64,000 nt of DNA from Pasteurella bettyae CCUG 2042 (GTDB lineage: Bacteria; Pseudomonadota; Gammaproteobacteria; Enterobacterales; Pasteurellaceae): positions 1 through 64,000 of the forward strand of contig NZ_AJSX01000030.1 in the NCBI RefSeq assembly GCF_000262245.1, in the 5' to 3' direction. The first letter of the stretch is position 1; every line of letters begins with the position of its first letter. The position numbers and the translations under genes are program-made. Positions 7,970-16,508 of this stretch are shown here, one piece after another. The notes below the pieces were generated by a model that did no database searches, was not told the DNA's origin, and was given only the letters and a program-made list of their open reading frames with translations.

Positions 7970-8475
7970 AAATCTGTCTCCTGCTGTCTGCGTTTGACTA
8001 ATCCTTGCAGTACTTTACCGTTAGCATAAATCCAACGGTTAAACTGACTGCACATAGCTTTGATATTGCCTTGTTGTGCATATTTAAATAGGGTTGATTT
8101 GCGCATTGTGGTACAACCTACATTAAATGTAATGGATACTGCTGCTTCAAATGCGCCTTGTGGCAGTTGTTTACCGTTGGCATATTGATTAACGCAGTCT
8201 TCTGCATGCTTGATATTTCGTTTCAGGCTTTCAGCAATTTCTGTGTCTGTGTAAATTTTGCCTTTTATGATTTTTTCACCGCTAGTTTCTGCCGTGCCGA
8301 TACCGTAGGTGAGATAACCCGCAGGGCATTTATATGGCGTGCGAATACAACTTTCTGCATTGCCAATGATTTTCAAGCCGCGTTCTGTGGTGCGGATTTG
8401 ATTGCCATGTTTAGCAAGCACTAATGCAATAATAACGGTGACGGCACAGATATATTTAGTTGCTGTCTTTTTCAT
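7954..8475 (-). CDS. Phage lysozyme, SAR-type endolysin (GH24)
   Basis: 173 aa. The hydrophobic, Ala/Val/Gly-containing N-terminus (KYICAVTVIIALVLAKHG) is followed directly by the catalytic region, as in signal-arrest-release endolysins such as P1 and HP1 lysozyme. The catalytic triad reads E (GNAESC), C (YKCPAG) and T (LTYGIGT): a cysteine stands where T4 has aspartate, as in many R21/P2-like enzymes. FNVGCTTMRKSTLF and a C-terminal RRQQETDLCL complete the family pattern. Extra cysteines may control activation after release from the membrane. Confidence 0.93.
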   Translation of the reverse strand: MKKTATKYICAVTVIIALVLAKHGNQIRTTERGLKIIGNAESCIRTPYKCPAGYLTYGIGTAETSGEKIIKGKIYTDTEIAESLKRNIKHAEDCVNQYANGKQLPQGAFEAAVSITFNVGCTTMRKSTLFKYAQQGNIKAMCSQFNRWIYANGKVLQGLVKRRQQETDLCLDF

Positions 8476-8662
8476 GCACTAACTCTTTTTCAATGGCTAA
8501 TTTTTTCAATTCATACTCTTTTTGTTTGTAATACCAGCCAATTAACAAGGTGGCTAGCCCAAATAAGATGCCAAAAATTGAGGCTAAATCTGACCATGAT
8601 AAACCAGACAAAAAAGTGATAAATGCACCAAAATAAGAGAGTTGTTCTGAGTTTTTATTCAT
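8456..8662 (-). CDS. Phage holin (HP1-type)
   Basis: 68 aa from the ATG at 8662. A longer reading of 73 aa would need a TTG at 8677. One strong membrane segment (DLASIFGILFGLATLLIGWY) is preceded by a weaker one (FGAFITFLSGLSW), and the charged tail KQKEYELKKLAIEKELVHEK follows. Size, charge pattern and position between gpX and the lysozyme (20-bp overlap) fit the holins of Haemophilus P2-like phages. It would depolarise the membrane and so trigger the SAR endolysin. Confidence 0.85.
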   Translation of the reverse strand: MNKNSEQLSYFGAFITFLSGLSWSDLASIFGILFGLATLLIGWYYKQKEYELKKLAIEKELVHEKDSN

Positions 8663-8667
8663 TTTTA

Positions 8668-8880
8668 TTATGTCCAAAGTTGTAGAGTATCTGCTTTGAT
8701 AGCATTGGTATTTATCTCTTCTGGCAAGAGCACTTCAGTGCCGATATCAAGTATTGCGGAGACACTTAAATGAGGATTTAATGACATGGTTTCCTCTAGG
8801 AGTCCGTTGCTTCTGCCAAAATAGCGGTAAATGATGGCATCTAAGTTATCATCTTGTTGGGCATAGACTTTTATGCTCAT
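8668..8880 (-). CDS. Phage tail protein X (gpX)
   Basis: 70 aa. The sequence KVYAQQDDNLDAIIYRYFGR and the ending DIGTEVLLPE form the LysM-like fold of P2 gpX (q-Dt-d-i--r-yG-----e-v---NP-L------lp-Gt-v-lP). gpX is a small essential tail protein. It overlaps gpL by 4 bp and precedes the lysis cassette, the P2 order L-X-Y-K. Intact. Confidence 0.94.
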   Translation of the reverse strand: MSIKVYAQQDDNLDAIIYRYFGRSNGLLEETMSLNPHLSVSAILDIGTEVLLPEEINTNAIKADTLQLWT

Positions 8881-9383
8881 AATAGTTCCACGTTGATACG
8901 ATTTTTACTAATAAGATCAGTGATGGCAAAACGTGCGTCACGACGCAGTTGATTAATGCTTTCTTGTAACATATCCATTTTCTTTTCACCGTCGGCTGTG
9001 GTGTCATAGCTGGCGTAGCGCTCATAGAGATTTGCCGTAGCTAGACAATGTACTGCACGTTTATAGCGATACGCCAAGACGCTTTCGCCATTGATTTTAG
9101 AGCTTGCCATGGCTGAAAGTGCGGGCGAATTTGCGTTTATTTTAAAAGTAGTGAGTTCGTCATTGACTGTTGCTATGGCTTCAATGAGGGCATCTTTAGC
9201 TCTAGCAGTGGTGACTGTGCCGTCAATACGTGAGCTGTTGCGAAACTCTGCAATAGAGATGTCAGGATAAAATCCATCATTTGAGATGATGTCATCACTC
9301 GTTTCTTGCTCGTCCACTTTGGATTGCAAGTAGTCCATTTCTAAGTTTGGTGCGAGCTTGACGGATATTGAGCCATCTTTCAT
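8877..9383 (-). CDS. Phage head completion/stabilisation protein L (gpL)
   Basis: 168 aa. The block DGFYPDISIAEFRNSSRIDG and DALIEAIATVNDELTTF, then AVHCLATANLYERYASYDTT, match the gpL family (fyPdi---e-R---R-dgtvt--rl---l--A---vn-eL). gpL completes the filled head before tail joining. It is separated from gpM by 152 bp with no clear gene. That gap includes a GC-richer patch (9441-9510) unlike its surroundings. Confidence 0.92.
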   Translation of the reverse strand: MKDGSISVKLAPNLEMDYLQSKVDEQETSDDIISNDGFYPDISIAEFRNSSRIDGTVTTARAKDALIEAIATVNDELTTFKINANSPALSAMASSKINGESVLAYRYKRAVHCLATANLYERYASYDTTADGEKKMDMLQESINQLRRDARFAITDLISKNRINVELL

Positions 9384-9535
9384 TTTCTTTCCTTTAAAAA
9401 GCGGGGTGAGGACAATTTAAATAAGCTTGTGCTATTTTTTGTCCGCCCCGCTGGCGTGGTGCGCTTTGGCTCGGTGATAACGGCAGGGTATCAGGAGACA
9501 GGGCCCACCGTCATAATTTATTCATTGGTTTTATT

Positions 9536-10192
9536 TTAATCAGGCTTGTTGAGCTGTTTGCGCAGTTTTCTTACTTCGCCTTTAACACCAATGTTTTTAT
9601 CTAATGCTAATGCTCGCTCAAGTGTGGCAAGGGCATTTTTAGGATCAGTATCCATTTTTAATAAGCCTAATTCTCTGTAAAGACGTGCACGGCTTTCATC
9701 TGGCATGTCTTCGTCTTTAACTAAATAAGCGACTCGTTCAAGGTAGCTGATTTCAAAATTTTTATTTGCCAGTTGAGCAACTTTAGCATGGTCTGCAAAT
9801 TCTTCTGCCAGCATAGTGCCTAACGTGCGGGTAAATGGCTCAGGGAGCTTTAATTGTTGATGTAAGGCATATTCCGCAATTTGTAATGCAAGATGATATT
9901 CCTCGCAGTCGATTGCCCAAACTTGCCAAGTCATCAATACATTATCTTGTGAGCCATTTCCGCTTGATAACGCCCCTTCAATCCATGGTAGATAGTCTAC
10001 GATAATGCGTTTTTTATATGCTGCTTTTAGCTCCATGGACTGGATTTTTTTCAAGTCCTTTTTATGCCGAGTTAAAAGGTAGAGCATTTTTTCGTATTCT
10101 GTACTATTTGCCAGTAATTCACATTCTTTACTATGAGCTAGTTGTGCAGATACTTTACGCATATGGCGTTGAGCAGGCGTTAAGCGTTCCAT
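9536..10192 (-). CDS. Phage terminase endonuclease/small subunit M (gpM)
   Basis: 218 aa. The start MERLTPAQRHMRKVSAQLAH is very close to the consensus start of P2 gpM (-tPaq-h--r--A---a), and LPWIEGALSSGNGSQDNVLM matches the conserved centre. In P2 the gpM subunit works with gpP to cut cos DNA during packaging. The start codon overlaps the last base of the capsid gene. The C-terminal TPR-like region (LYRELGLLKMDTDPKNALAT) is normal for the family. Confidence 0.93.
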   Translation of the reverse strand: MERLTPAQRHMRKVSAQLAHSKECELLANSTEYEKMLYLLTRHKKDLKKIQSMELKAAYKKRIIVDYLPWIEGALSSGNGSQDNVLMTWQVWAIDCEEYHLALQIAEYALHQQLKLPEPFTRTLGTMLAEEFADHAKVAQLANKNFEISYLERVAYLVKDEDMPDESRARLYRELGLLKMDTDPKNALATLERALALDKNIGVKGEVRKLRKQLNKPD

Positions 10193-11235
10193 TATGCTCC
10201 TGGCTGGCTAGCCACTTTTTCGGCATCTTCGAGTACAATATTTTCGATTAATGCTGCACAGCCATACTCTTCGACTTTATAGTCAATATTTTCAGATAAA
10301 AAATCTTCAATACGGTTGCGTTTTGGATTGTTAATAATAAAACGACGTGTTGTACCTTCCTGCATATAAATAGACAGGTTATCAAGACGAGTAATTAACA
10401 TGGCATTTTTCGGCATGTATGGCACACGAATTGCGCGTAAACCGCCAAGTTGTTTTTGCGAAATTAATACTTGGCTTGCTAATTCATCTTGAGCAGACAT
10501 GTCTTTATTAACGATGTTAAAGTATTTATCGTTTAATAAGCCACGGCCACAAATTACAACTAATTCGGTATCGTCTGCATAGACTTCATCAATTAAGTTA
10601 TCAACGGCATCCATCACTAAAGCATCAAGATTTTTATATTCTTGACCTTTACCTACTTTAATTTTATTGTCAGTATCTTTGCCATTCATCACTTGGGTTG
10701 GGACATCATCACGTAATTGTTGTAACCAACCTTTTTTAACATCTTGCAATAGTGGGTTTTGGCTTAAATTTGATGTTTCAACGCGTTTAATGCCGTTAAA
10801 TGCCATCATAATTAAGTTCAGTGCAATGGTTTTTTGTGTTTGATTTGCAATTTTTTGTTGGAAATCAGGGAATTGACTCCACGCATCTAAACGAGCCCAA
10901 GGAACATGCGTATCAAAGTCAACTTGTTCACAACGATATTTACGACCAGCTAATTTTGTAATGTCTTTAGTTTGACGGTCTGCTTTTTCTGTGTTTGTTG
11001 TGCTTGCGATAGCAGACGCAACGGATAAACCAACCATTTCGCCTTCTAGTCTGTCTGTATTGATGACATTAATCCATTGTAAAAAATCAGAATTTAGTAA
11101 TACTTTCTCTTTCAATTTTTGTTCAACACTTGGCTCAACAGAAAATCCTTCTTTGACGTCTTCCACAGTGACATTATTTAATTGAGCAATGCGAGCAACA
11201 TAAGCATTAAAGAGTTGTTTAGTTTTGTTTTTCAT
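10192..11235 (-). CDS. Phage major capsid protein (P2 gpN family)
   Basis: 347 aa, near the 357 aa of P2 gpN. N-terminal KTKQLFNAYVARIAQLNNVT, the block RKYRCEQVDFDTHVPWARLD, and VVICGRGLLNDKYFNIVNKD are hallmarks of the family. The mature capsid protein probably arises by cleavage of a short N-terminal piece by the gpO protease. It lies 15 bp after the scaffold gene. No damage is visible, so the capsid genes appear functional. Confidence 0.96.
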   Translation of the reverse strand: MKNKTKQLFNAYVARIAQLNNVTVEDVKEGFSVEPSVEQKLKEKVLLNSDFLQWINVINTDRLEGEMVGLSVASAIASTTNTEKADRQTKDITKLAGRKYRCEQVDFDTHVPWARLDAWSQFPDFQQKIANQTQKTIALNLIMMAFNGIKRVETSNLSQNPLLQDVKKGWLQQLRDDVPTQVMNGKDTDNKIKVGKGQEYKNLDALVMDAVDNLIDEVYADDTELVVICGRGLLNDKYFNIVNKDMSAQDELASQVLISQKQLGGLRAIRVPYMPKNAMLITRLDNLSIYMQEGTTRRFIINNPKRNRIEDFLSENIDYKVEEYGCAALIENIVLEDAEKVASQPGA

Positions 11236-11250
11236 TGATGCATTCCTTAA

Positions 11251-12078
11251 TTAGCAATCAGTTTCAATATTTTCTAATTCGCCGCCAGTCGTTTTTGGGC
11301 GAGGGGTGAAATTTTGGCTTGGTTGATTTTCAATAGTTGATAATTTTTCGGTAATGACCGCATTTTCTTTGGTAATTTCTGTAAATTGTTCTTGCAATGC
11401 AGTATGTGCCGTTTGCAGTGAGGTCAAATTTTCAGTTATTTCTTTGAGATGGTCCGAAAGCAATAACACTGCATTATCAACATCAGCAAAACGTTCTTCA
11501 TTTGAGCGTTCTTTTTTGTTAAACATCTCTTTAATGCGAACAAATAAAGACGGTTTTTCATCTTCAATTTCATCAAATTCTAAAGTTGTTTCGATTGATG
11601 CTGTAAATAAGTTTTCAGGTTTTTCTTTGCGGTCGGCAAATGGGTTAACTTTTGCACCTGCAGAAAAAGCCAAGATATCAGTGCCTAAGCTTGCGGGGCT
11701 ATCTGTTACGGCTAATCCAACTAAATAAGCTTCGCCTGTGTCAGCAAAATTCGGGTCGCATTCGATAGATGTGTAGATTTTTTGACGGTTTTTATTTAAG
11801 GCAATTAGTTCATCAGTTGGGTCAATTTGCGCCAATAACTGCAATTTACCTTCTGCATTTTCTTCAGCTTTTAATGCAGTGACATCACCATAACATTTTG
11901 AATGTGCTTCATCACTCCAAAAATATCGAAATTTGATGTGTTCAATATTTACACGGGCGCCATATTTTTTTAAGTCGTAATTCGCCGCCATTTGTTCAAT
12001 CCAAGCGCGATTGATTGTACGTCCGTCAGTGGTTGCACCTTCCGTCGCAACAACAAACCATTTTGATGTTTTTGCCAT
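11251..12078 (-). CDS. Capsid scaffolding protein with serine protease domain (P2 gpO family)
   Basis: I place the start at the ATG at 12078 (MAKTSKWFVVATEG), which has AAGGA upstream, giving 275 aa. An upstream in-frame ATG would add 23 residues without support. The N-terminal half is the herpes-assemblin-like protease: candidate catalytic residues are Asp in TTDGRTI, His in NIEHIKF and Ser in VTDSPASLGTD. The C-terminal third is a helical scaffold (LLSDHLKEITENLTSLQTAH). It cleaves itself and the capsid protein during head maturation. Confidence 0.94.
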   Translation of the reverse strand: MAKTSKWFVVATEGATTDGRTINRAWIEQMAANYDLKKYGARVNIEHIKFRYFWSDEAHSKCYGDVTALKAEENAEGKLQLLAQIDPTDELIALNKNRQKIYTSIECDPNFADTGEAYLVGLAVTDSPASLGTDILAFSAGAKVNPFADRKEKPENLFTASIETTLEFDEIEDEKPSLFVRIKEMFNKKERSNEERFADVDNAVLLLSDHLKEITENLTSLQTAHTALQEQFTEITKENAVITEKLSTIENQPSQNFTPRPKTTGGELENIETDC

Positions 12079-12242
12079 GGGTATTCCTTGTTTTAAGGTC
12101 AGTTTTAAAATTGCCTTTATGTTGGACGTAAAAACAAGTGCATTCAAAGGGTTGGTTTTGTGGTTTTAGTGTTGACAATTTAGGCGTGATGAATGAGAGC
12201 AATAATCATCAGACAATGCGGTTATTCAAATAGGGATAACCG

Positions 12243-14030
12243 ATGACAGAGACGCAAACAGAAAAAATTATTGAAAATGCGACCGCACTTTTAACGATTA
12301 ATACGCAACGTGACGCAAAACTTAAATATTTTGCTGGCTATTCGATTTCGGAAATTGCACGCTTGCTTAATGTACCTGTATCTACAGTCGCAAGCTGGAA
12401 AAAGCGCGAAAAATGGGACGATGCAGACGTGTTTGAGCGAGTGAGTGGCTCCCTTGAAATGCGCTATTGTCAGTTAATTCAGAAAGATGTGAAAACAGGT
12501 TCCGACTTGAAAGAGTTGGATTTTTTAATGCGCCAAATGAAAGATGCTGCACGCATTCAGAAATATCAAGACGATAAAAAAGAAAGCACGTTGAATCCTA
12601 AATTAGGAAACCGTCATAAAGGCGAACGTAAACCGAAAGAGCAAAACCCGATTTCTGCGGAACAGGAAGAATTGCTTATTAATAGCTTTTTTGACGATAT
12701 TTTTAAATATCAGCGCAAATGGTACGACGCAGGACAAAAATACCGCATTCGTGAAATTTTGAAAAGCCGTCAGATTGGGGCGACGTGGTATTTTTCGCGC
12801 GAAGCCTTAATTGATGCCTTAAAAACGGGAAATAATCAGATTTTTCTTTCGGCAAGCAAAAAACAGGCGTTGCAGTTTAAATCTTATATTAAGGCTTACG
12901 CCAAACAGACCGCCGAAGTGGATTTAAAGGGCGACACTATTTTATTGCCAAATGATGCGGAATTAATTTTTTTAGGTACGAATGCAGCAACTGCACAGAG
13001 TTATCATGGCAATCTTTACTTTGATGAATATTTTTGGGTGCCAAAATTTTCCGAAATGCGTAAAGTGGCGGCAGCAATGGCATCACAAAAACAATATCGC
13101 CAAACTTATTTTTCCACACCAACAACCACTAGTTCTGATGCGTATCAGTTTTGGTCGGGTAAGTCATTTAATCGCCGTCGCTCCGCAGAAGAAAAGGCAG
13201 AATTTGATATTAGCCACGAAAATTTAAAAGATGGCAAATTTATGGCAGACCGACATTGGAAGCAGATTGTTAATATTTATGATGCGGAAATTGGTGGTTG
13301 CGATTTGTTCGATATCGACGAATTGCGCTTTGAAAACAGCGTGGAAGAATTTGAGCAGTTGTATTTGTGCCAATTTGCCGACGATAAAACTAGTGTATTT
13401 AAGTTCGCCGATTTGCAGTTGTGCCAACTCGACAGCTACGAAGAATGGCACGATTTTAAACCGCACTTATTGCGTCCGTTTGGCAATCGTGAAGTATGGC
13501 TTGGTTATGACCCTGCTTATACTGGAGACCGAGCCGCACTTGTATTGATTGCACCGCCTCGTGTGGACGGTGGCGATTTCCGTCTGTTACACCACGAAAC
13601 TTTTCACGGTTTAGATTTCGCCACACAAGCGGAGAAAATTCGCCAATATACTCAAAGTTATCATATTACGCGCATGGCGATTGATAAAACAGGGATGGGG
13701 ACTGGCGTATATCAGTTGGTTAAACGGTTTTTTCCGTCCGTAGTTGGTTTGGATTATGACGTAAATTTAAAAAATGAAATGGTGTTAAAAATGCTCAATC
13801 TTGTGCAAAAACGCCGTTTTAAATACGACCTCGGCGATAAGGACGTGACGGCAAGTTTTATGACAATCAAGCGTCAAGCTACACGCTCTGGCAGACAGAT
13901 GACCTATGTGTCAGATAGATCAGAAGAAGCCAGCCATGGTGATATTGCTTGGGCGATTATGTCAACAATTATCAATGAGCCGTTTGGCGGAGCCAGTGGA
14001 CAAAATAGTACTGTTTTAATATCTTTTTAG
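12243..14030 (+). CDS. Phage terminase large subunit, ATPase (P2 gpP family)
   Basis: 595 aa. The N-terminus holds a helix-turn-helix typical of gpP (YFAGYSISEIARLLNVPVST followed by VASWKKREKW). The ATPase part follows: a Walker-A-like region near KSRQIGATWYFSREA and a Walker B in NLYFDEYFW. The C-terminal nuclease has LGYDPAYTGDRAAL and DKTGMGTGVYQLVKRFFPSV. It is divergent from the scaffold gene; the 164-bp gap between them must hold promoters for both. An uptake signal core lies at 12282-12290 inside the gene. Confidence 0.96.
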   Translation: MTETQTEKIIENATALLTINTQRDAKLKYFAGYSISEIARLLNVPVSTVASWKKREKWDDADVFERVSGSLEMRYCQLIQKDVKTGSDLKELDFLMRQMKDAARIQKYQDDKKESTLNPKLGNRHKGERKPKEQNPISAEQEELLINSFFDDIFKYQRKWYDAGQKYRIREILKSRQIGATWYFSREALIDALKTGNNQIFLSASKKQALQFKSYIKAYAKQTAEVDLKGDTILLPNDAELIFLGTNAATAQSYHGNLYFDEYFWVPKFSEMRKVAAAMASQKQYRQTYFSTPTTTSSDAYQFWSGKSFNRRRSAEEKAEFDISHENLKDGKFMADRHWKQIVNIYDAEIGGCDLFDIDELRFENSVEEFEQLYLCQFADDKTSVFKFADLQLCQLDSYEEWHDFKPHLLRPFGNREVWLGYDPAYTGDRAALVLIAPPRVDGGDFRLLHHETFHGLDFATQAEKIRQYTQSYHITRMAIDKTGMGTGVYQLVKRFFPSVVGLDYDVNLKNEMVLKMLNLVQKRRFKYDLGDKDVTASFMTIKRQATRSGRQMTYVSDRSEEASHGDIAWAIMSTIINEPFGGASGQNSTVLISF

Positions 14031-14040
14031 TGAGTAAACA

Positions 14041-15039
14041 ATGAGCAAAGAAAACAATCAAAATATACAAGCCTTTAGTTTTGGTGACCCCGAACCCGTG
14101 CTAGATCGTGCGGATATTTTAAATTATTTTGAAACGGTAGTAATGTATGAAAAATATTATTATCCACCGATTGATTTTGCAGGATTAGCTCGAGCATTGC
14201 AGTCATCTGCGCATCATCAAAGTGCAATAACGGTTAAGGCAAATATTCTGCTTTCAACCTGTAAAACAACTGCACTTTTGCCAAATTCTGAATTAGAGAA
14301 ATTTATTAAAAATTATCTGATTTTTGGCAATGCTTATTTTTATGTTATCCGTAATGCGTTCGGCATCCCAATTCGCCTTGAAACACCACTGTCAAAATAT
14401 ATGCGTGTTGGCGTGGAAGATGGCGTTTATTATCAGCTTGTAAATGGTGTGTATGAGGATCATAAATTTGCAAAAGGCATGATTTTCCACCTGATGAATT
14501 CGGATATCAATCAAGAAGTGTATGGCATGCCTGATTATCTTGGCGCATTGCAGTCGGCTTTACTTAATGAAAGTGCAACGTTGTTCCGTCGAAAATATTA
14601 TCTCAATGGAGCGCATGCAGGTAGTATTATTTATATGACAGACCCAATGGTTGGAGAAAGGAATGCCGAAGCAATTAAGGAGCAGTTAAAACAAGCCAAA
14701 GGGCGTGGCAACTTTAAGAATTTATTCTTGTATGCTCCCGATGGAAAAAAAGATGGTTTACAAGTTATTCCTTTGTCTGATGTCACAGCCAAAGCCAAGG
14801 ACGAATTTTTAAATATTAAAAATGCGAGCCGTGATGACGTGCTAGCCGCTCACCGTGTACCACCGCAATTAATGGGGATAATCCCAACCAATACGGGCGG
14901 TTTTGGTGATGTGGATAAAGCAGCACGCGTATTTTTTATCAACGAAATTATGCCATTGCAAAACCGATTGAAAGAATTGAATGAATGGTTAGGGCAAGAA
15001 GTGATAAAATTTGAGCCGTACAAACTCTTAGACAATTGA
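14041..15039 (+). CDS. Phage portal protein (P2 gpQ, PBSX family)
   Basis: 332 aa, near the family's 340. AFSFGDPEPVLDRADILNYF at the start, the motif GNAYFYVIRNAFGIPIRLE, and HRVPPQLMGIIPTNTGGFGD at the end are diagnostic. The portal forms the dodecameric ring at the head vertex. It follows the terminase by 10 bp and ends just before a strong terminator. In P2 and HP1 the early genes (replication, repressor, integrase) lie beyond this gene. Here there are none. Confidence 0.96.
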   Translation: MSKENNQNIQAFSFGDPEPVLDRADILNYFETVVMYEKYYYPPIDFAGLARALQSSAHHQSAITVKANILLSTCKTTALLPNSELEKFIKNYLIFGNAYFYVIRNAFGIPIRLETPLSKYMRVGVEDGVYYQLVNGVYEDHKFAKGMIFHLMNSDINQEVYGMPDYLGALQSALLNESATLFRRKYYLNGAHAGSIIYMTDPMVGERNAEAIKEQLKQAKGRGNFKNLFLYAPDGKKDGLQVIPLSDVTAKAKDEFLNIKNASRDDVLAAHRVPPQLMGIIPTNTGGFGDVDKAARVFFINEIMPLQNRLKELNEWLGQEVIKFEPYKLLDN

Positions 15040-15056
15040 CCGCCCTTTGAATGACT

Positions 15057-15084
15057 AAGCACGCTATAACAGCGTGCTTTTTTG
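15057..15084 (+). terminator. Terminator after portal gene
   Basis: A 9-bp perfect stem (AAGCACGCT/AGCGTGCTT, loop ATAAC) is followed by a T run. It ends the + strand terminase-portal transcript. Confidence 0.9.
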
Positions 15085-15541
15085 TTGTTCGTTAATCAAA
15101 ATTTTATAAAAAAATCAAGGATATTTGTGCCTAAATTAATAATAATTACCTAAGTTTATTATATCACTGACTAAAATAGTGCAAAGTTGAAAACTTTATT
15201 TTTTCACTATTTTCCTGAAAAATTCACGCATGAAAAATCGCGGACAAAGCCTCGCCTCGCCCGCACAGTAAATAGGTGTGTTTTTACGCAAACTTCGAAA
15301 GCCGATCCAACCAAGCAAGATCTAACACTAAACGGATCTTTCAAACGTGATCTTTTTATGCAAATTTACGCAAGATTACGCAAATTTATAATTGATTTAG
15401 ATCATTAAAATTGTATTTAAATCCATTTTTTATTTTATTTAAATTAGTGCGTTTTATTTGTTCTATAGATAAATCAACTAATTGATTTTAAATAAAATGT
15501 ATTGCCGACCCTAGGCACCACTAGTAAAATTTATAAAAATG
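15085..15541. other. Non-coding stretch at the prophage right edge
   Basis: 457 bases without a gene I can support. A 73-codon + strand ORF (15187-15408) has no clear ribosome binding site. Between 15288 and 15390 the heptamer TACGCAA occurs three times, and an ATGCAAATT variant is nearby. These short direct repeats could be replication or operator leftovers from the lost early region. The stretch is AT-rich from 15395 to 15500. The prophage-chromosome junction must lie in here, but I cannot identify an att core. Confidence 0.4.
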
Positions 15542-15543
15542 AT

Positions 15544-15568
15544 AAGCCGCTTTTAAAGCGGCTTTTTT
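15544..15568 (+). terminator. Terminator hairpin near Rhs remnant
   Basis: A 9-bp stem (AAGCCGCTT/AAGCGGCTT) with a T run on the + strand. Its 3' edge touches the stop of the Rhs remnant on the - strand, and the hairpin can work in both directions. Confidence 0.8.
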
Positions 15569-16062
15569 ATTTGCGGTTTTTAAACGTCTCCGTGTAAGCT
15601 AATTGGTCGCCGTCCCATAGGTATTGGAATTTTAGGCATTGTTGCGGACAGGCTTTTGATATCCACCGTCCAAGAGCGTCATATTGATAATACCACACAT
15701 CGCCTTTGTTGTTGGTAATGCTGGTCAGTTGATTGCTGGCATTTCAGCGATAAGCGTAAATAAGTGCCTTCGAAAGTCGCAATTTTAATGTGTTGTCCGT
15801 TGTCGGATACTTCAGCATATTCGGAGAAGTTATCCGTCCAGAAACGTACGCATACCCCGTCGGCTTGTTGTTGGTCCTTATGGCGAGAGCAAGTGCGAAT
15901 GAATGATAAAGGGATAGTTTGCCCAAGAGTGAAATCAACCCGTTGTTCAACGAGTTGACCGGTTAGTACATCAATAGGGTCGCCTTTAATAAACTTTTTT
16001 GTCGCTTCGGTAAAGCGTTTGAAGCCAGTATTATCGGTAAATGCACATTTAAAAAGGATCAT
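15567..16062 (-). pseudogene. Rhs protein remnant: internal deletion plus frameshift
   Basis: Two pieces of an Rhs protein are joined out of frame. The 5' piece (from ATG 16062) carries the Rhs entry motif KGDPIDVLTGQLVEQRVDFT and IPLSFIRTCSRHKDQQ. Near 15745 the reading frame changes. The other frame then reads NQLTSITNNKGDVWYYQYDA, LGRWISKACPQQC and YLWDGDQLAYTETF, the typical end of the Rhs YD-repeat core, stopping at 15567. A normal Rhs core has many hundreds of residues between these motifs, so most of the barrel was deleted. This is the displaced stump of a type VI Rhs effector whose front end is the PAAR gene upstream. Confidence 0.85.
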
Positions 16063-16065
16063 TTA

Positions 16066-16494
16066 CTACCACTTTAATGGACCTTTATGAATATTAGAGA
16101 AAAACTGAGTATATTTATCAGTAGCAGGTTCATAGCCACAATAGTAATTCTTTGCTAATATTGTTTTATTCCATTCAAAAATAGCCCTTTTTATTATGTC
16201 TAAATCTATTTTGAATAATTCATTGCTATCAAAATTCATATTTAGTTCTAGTTCTTTTTTATAGATTATTAAATTGATAAAAATCTCTTTTAAGTTTATA
16301 CCAAAAATATTTACATTACTTAATTTAAAATAAATAGCTCCATCTTCAATAGATGATTCACTTAAAATGGATTGAATGTTATCGTTGCTAGATGATAATT
16401 CTATGCTTTCTGCATTTAAATTGTTTATCATATTGATAATGTTTTTTAAGTTTACTCTTTCTATTTCATCAAATGTTATTTCTAAAATATTCAT
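16066..16494 (-). CDS. Probable immunity protein for the adjacent PAAR toxin
   Basis: 142 aa, soluble, acidic and rich in Ile/Leu/Asn. N-terminal NILEITFDEIERVNLKNIIN and C-terminal YYCGYEPATDKYTQFFSNIH. I do not recognise the family. Its position, 14 bp after the toxin gene and before the displaced Rhs stump, is the classic place for a cognate immunity gene in polymorphic toxin loci. It is markedly AT-rich compared with the prophage, consistent with horizontal exchange. Function is inferred from position only. Confidence 0.65.
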   Translation of the reverse strand: MNILEITFDEIERVNLKNIINMINNLNAESIELSSSNDNIQSILSESSIEDGAIYFKLSNVNIFGINLKEIFINLIIYKKELELNMNFDSNELFKIDLDIIKRAIFEWNKTILAKNYYCGYEPATDKYTQFFSNIHKGPLKW

Positions 16495-16508
16495 TTTCTT
16501 TTATCCTG

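Noticed and set aside
12121-12176. TGT...ACA dyads that might be Ogr/Delta activator sites for late promoters
   Set aside because: The spacers are 11 and 13 bases instead of the 12 expected in P2, so no site could be assigned.
15187-15408. 73-codon + strand ORF beyond the portal terminator
   Set aside because: It has no convincing ribosome binding site and no family resemblance that I can defend, and it overlaps the TACGCAA repeats.
15500-15530. Sequence GACCCTAGGCACCAC resembling a tRNA 3' end (possible att core)
   Set aside because: There is no T-arm or other tRNA structure upstream, so the resemblance is too short to call a tRNA or att site.
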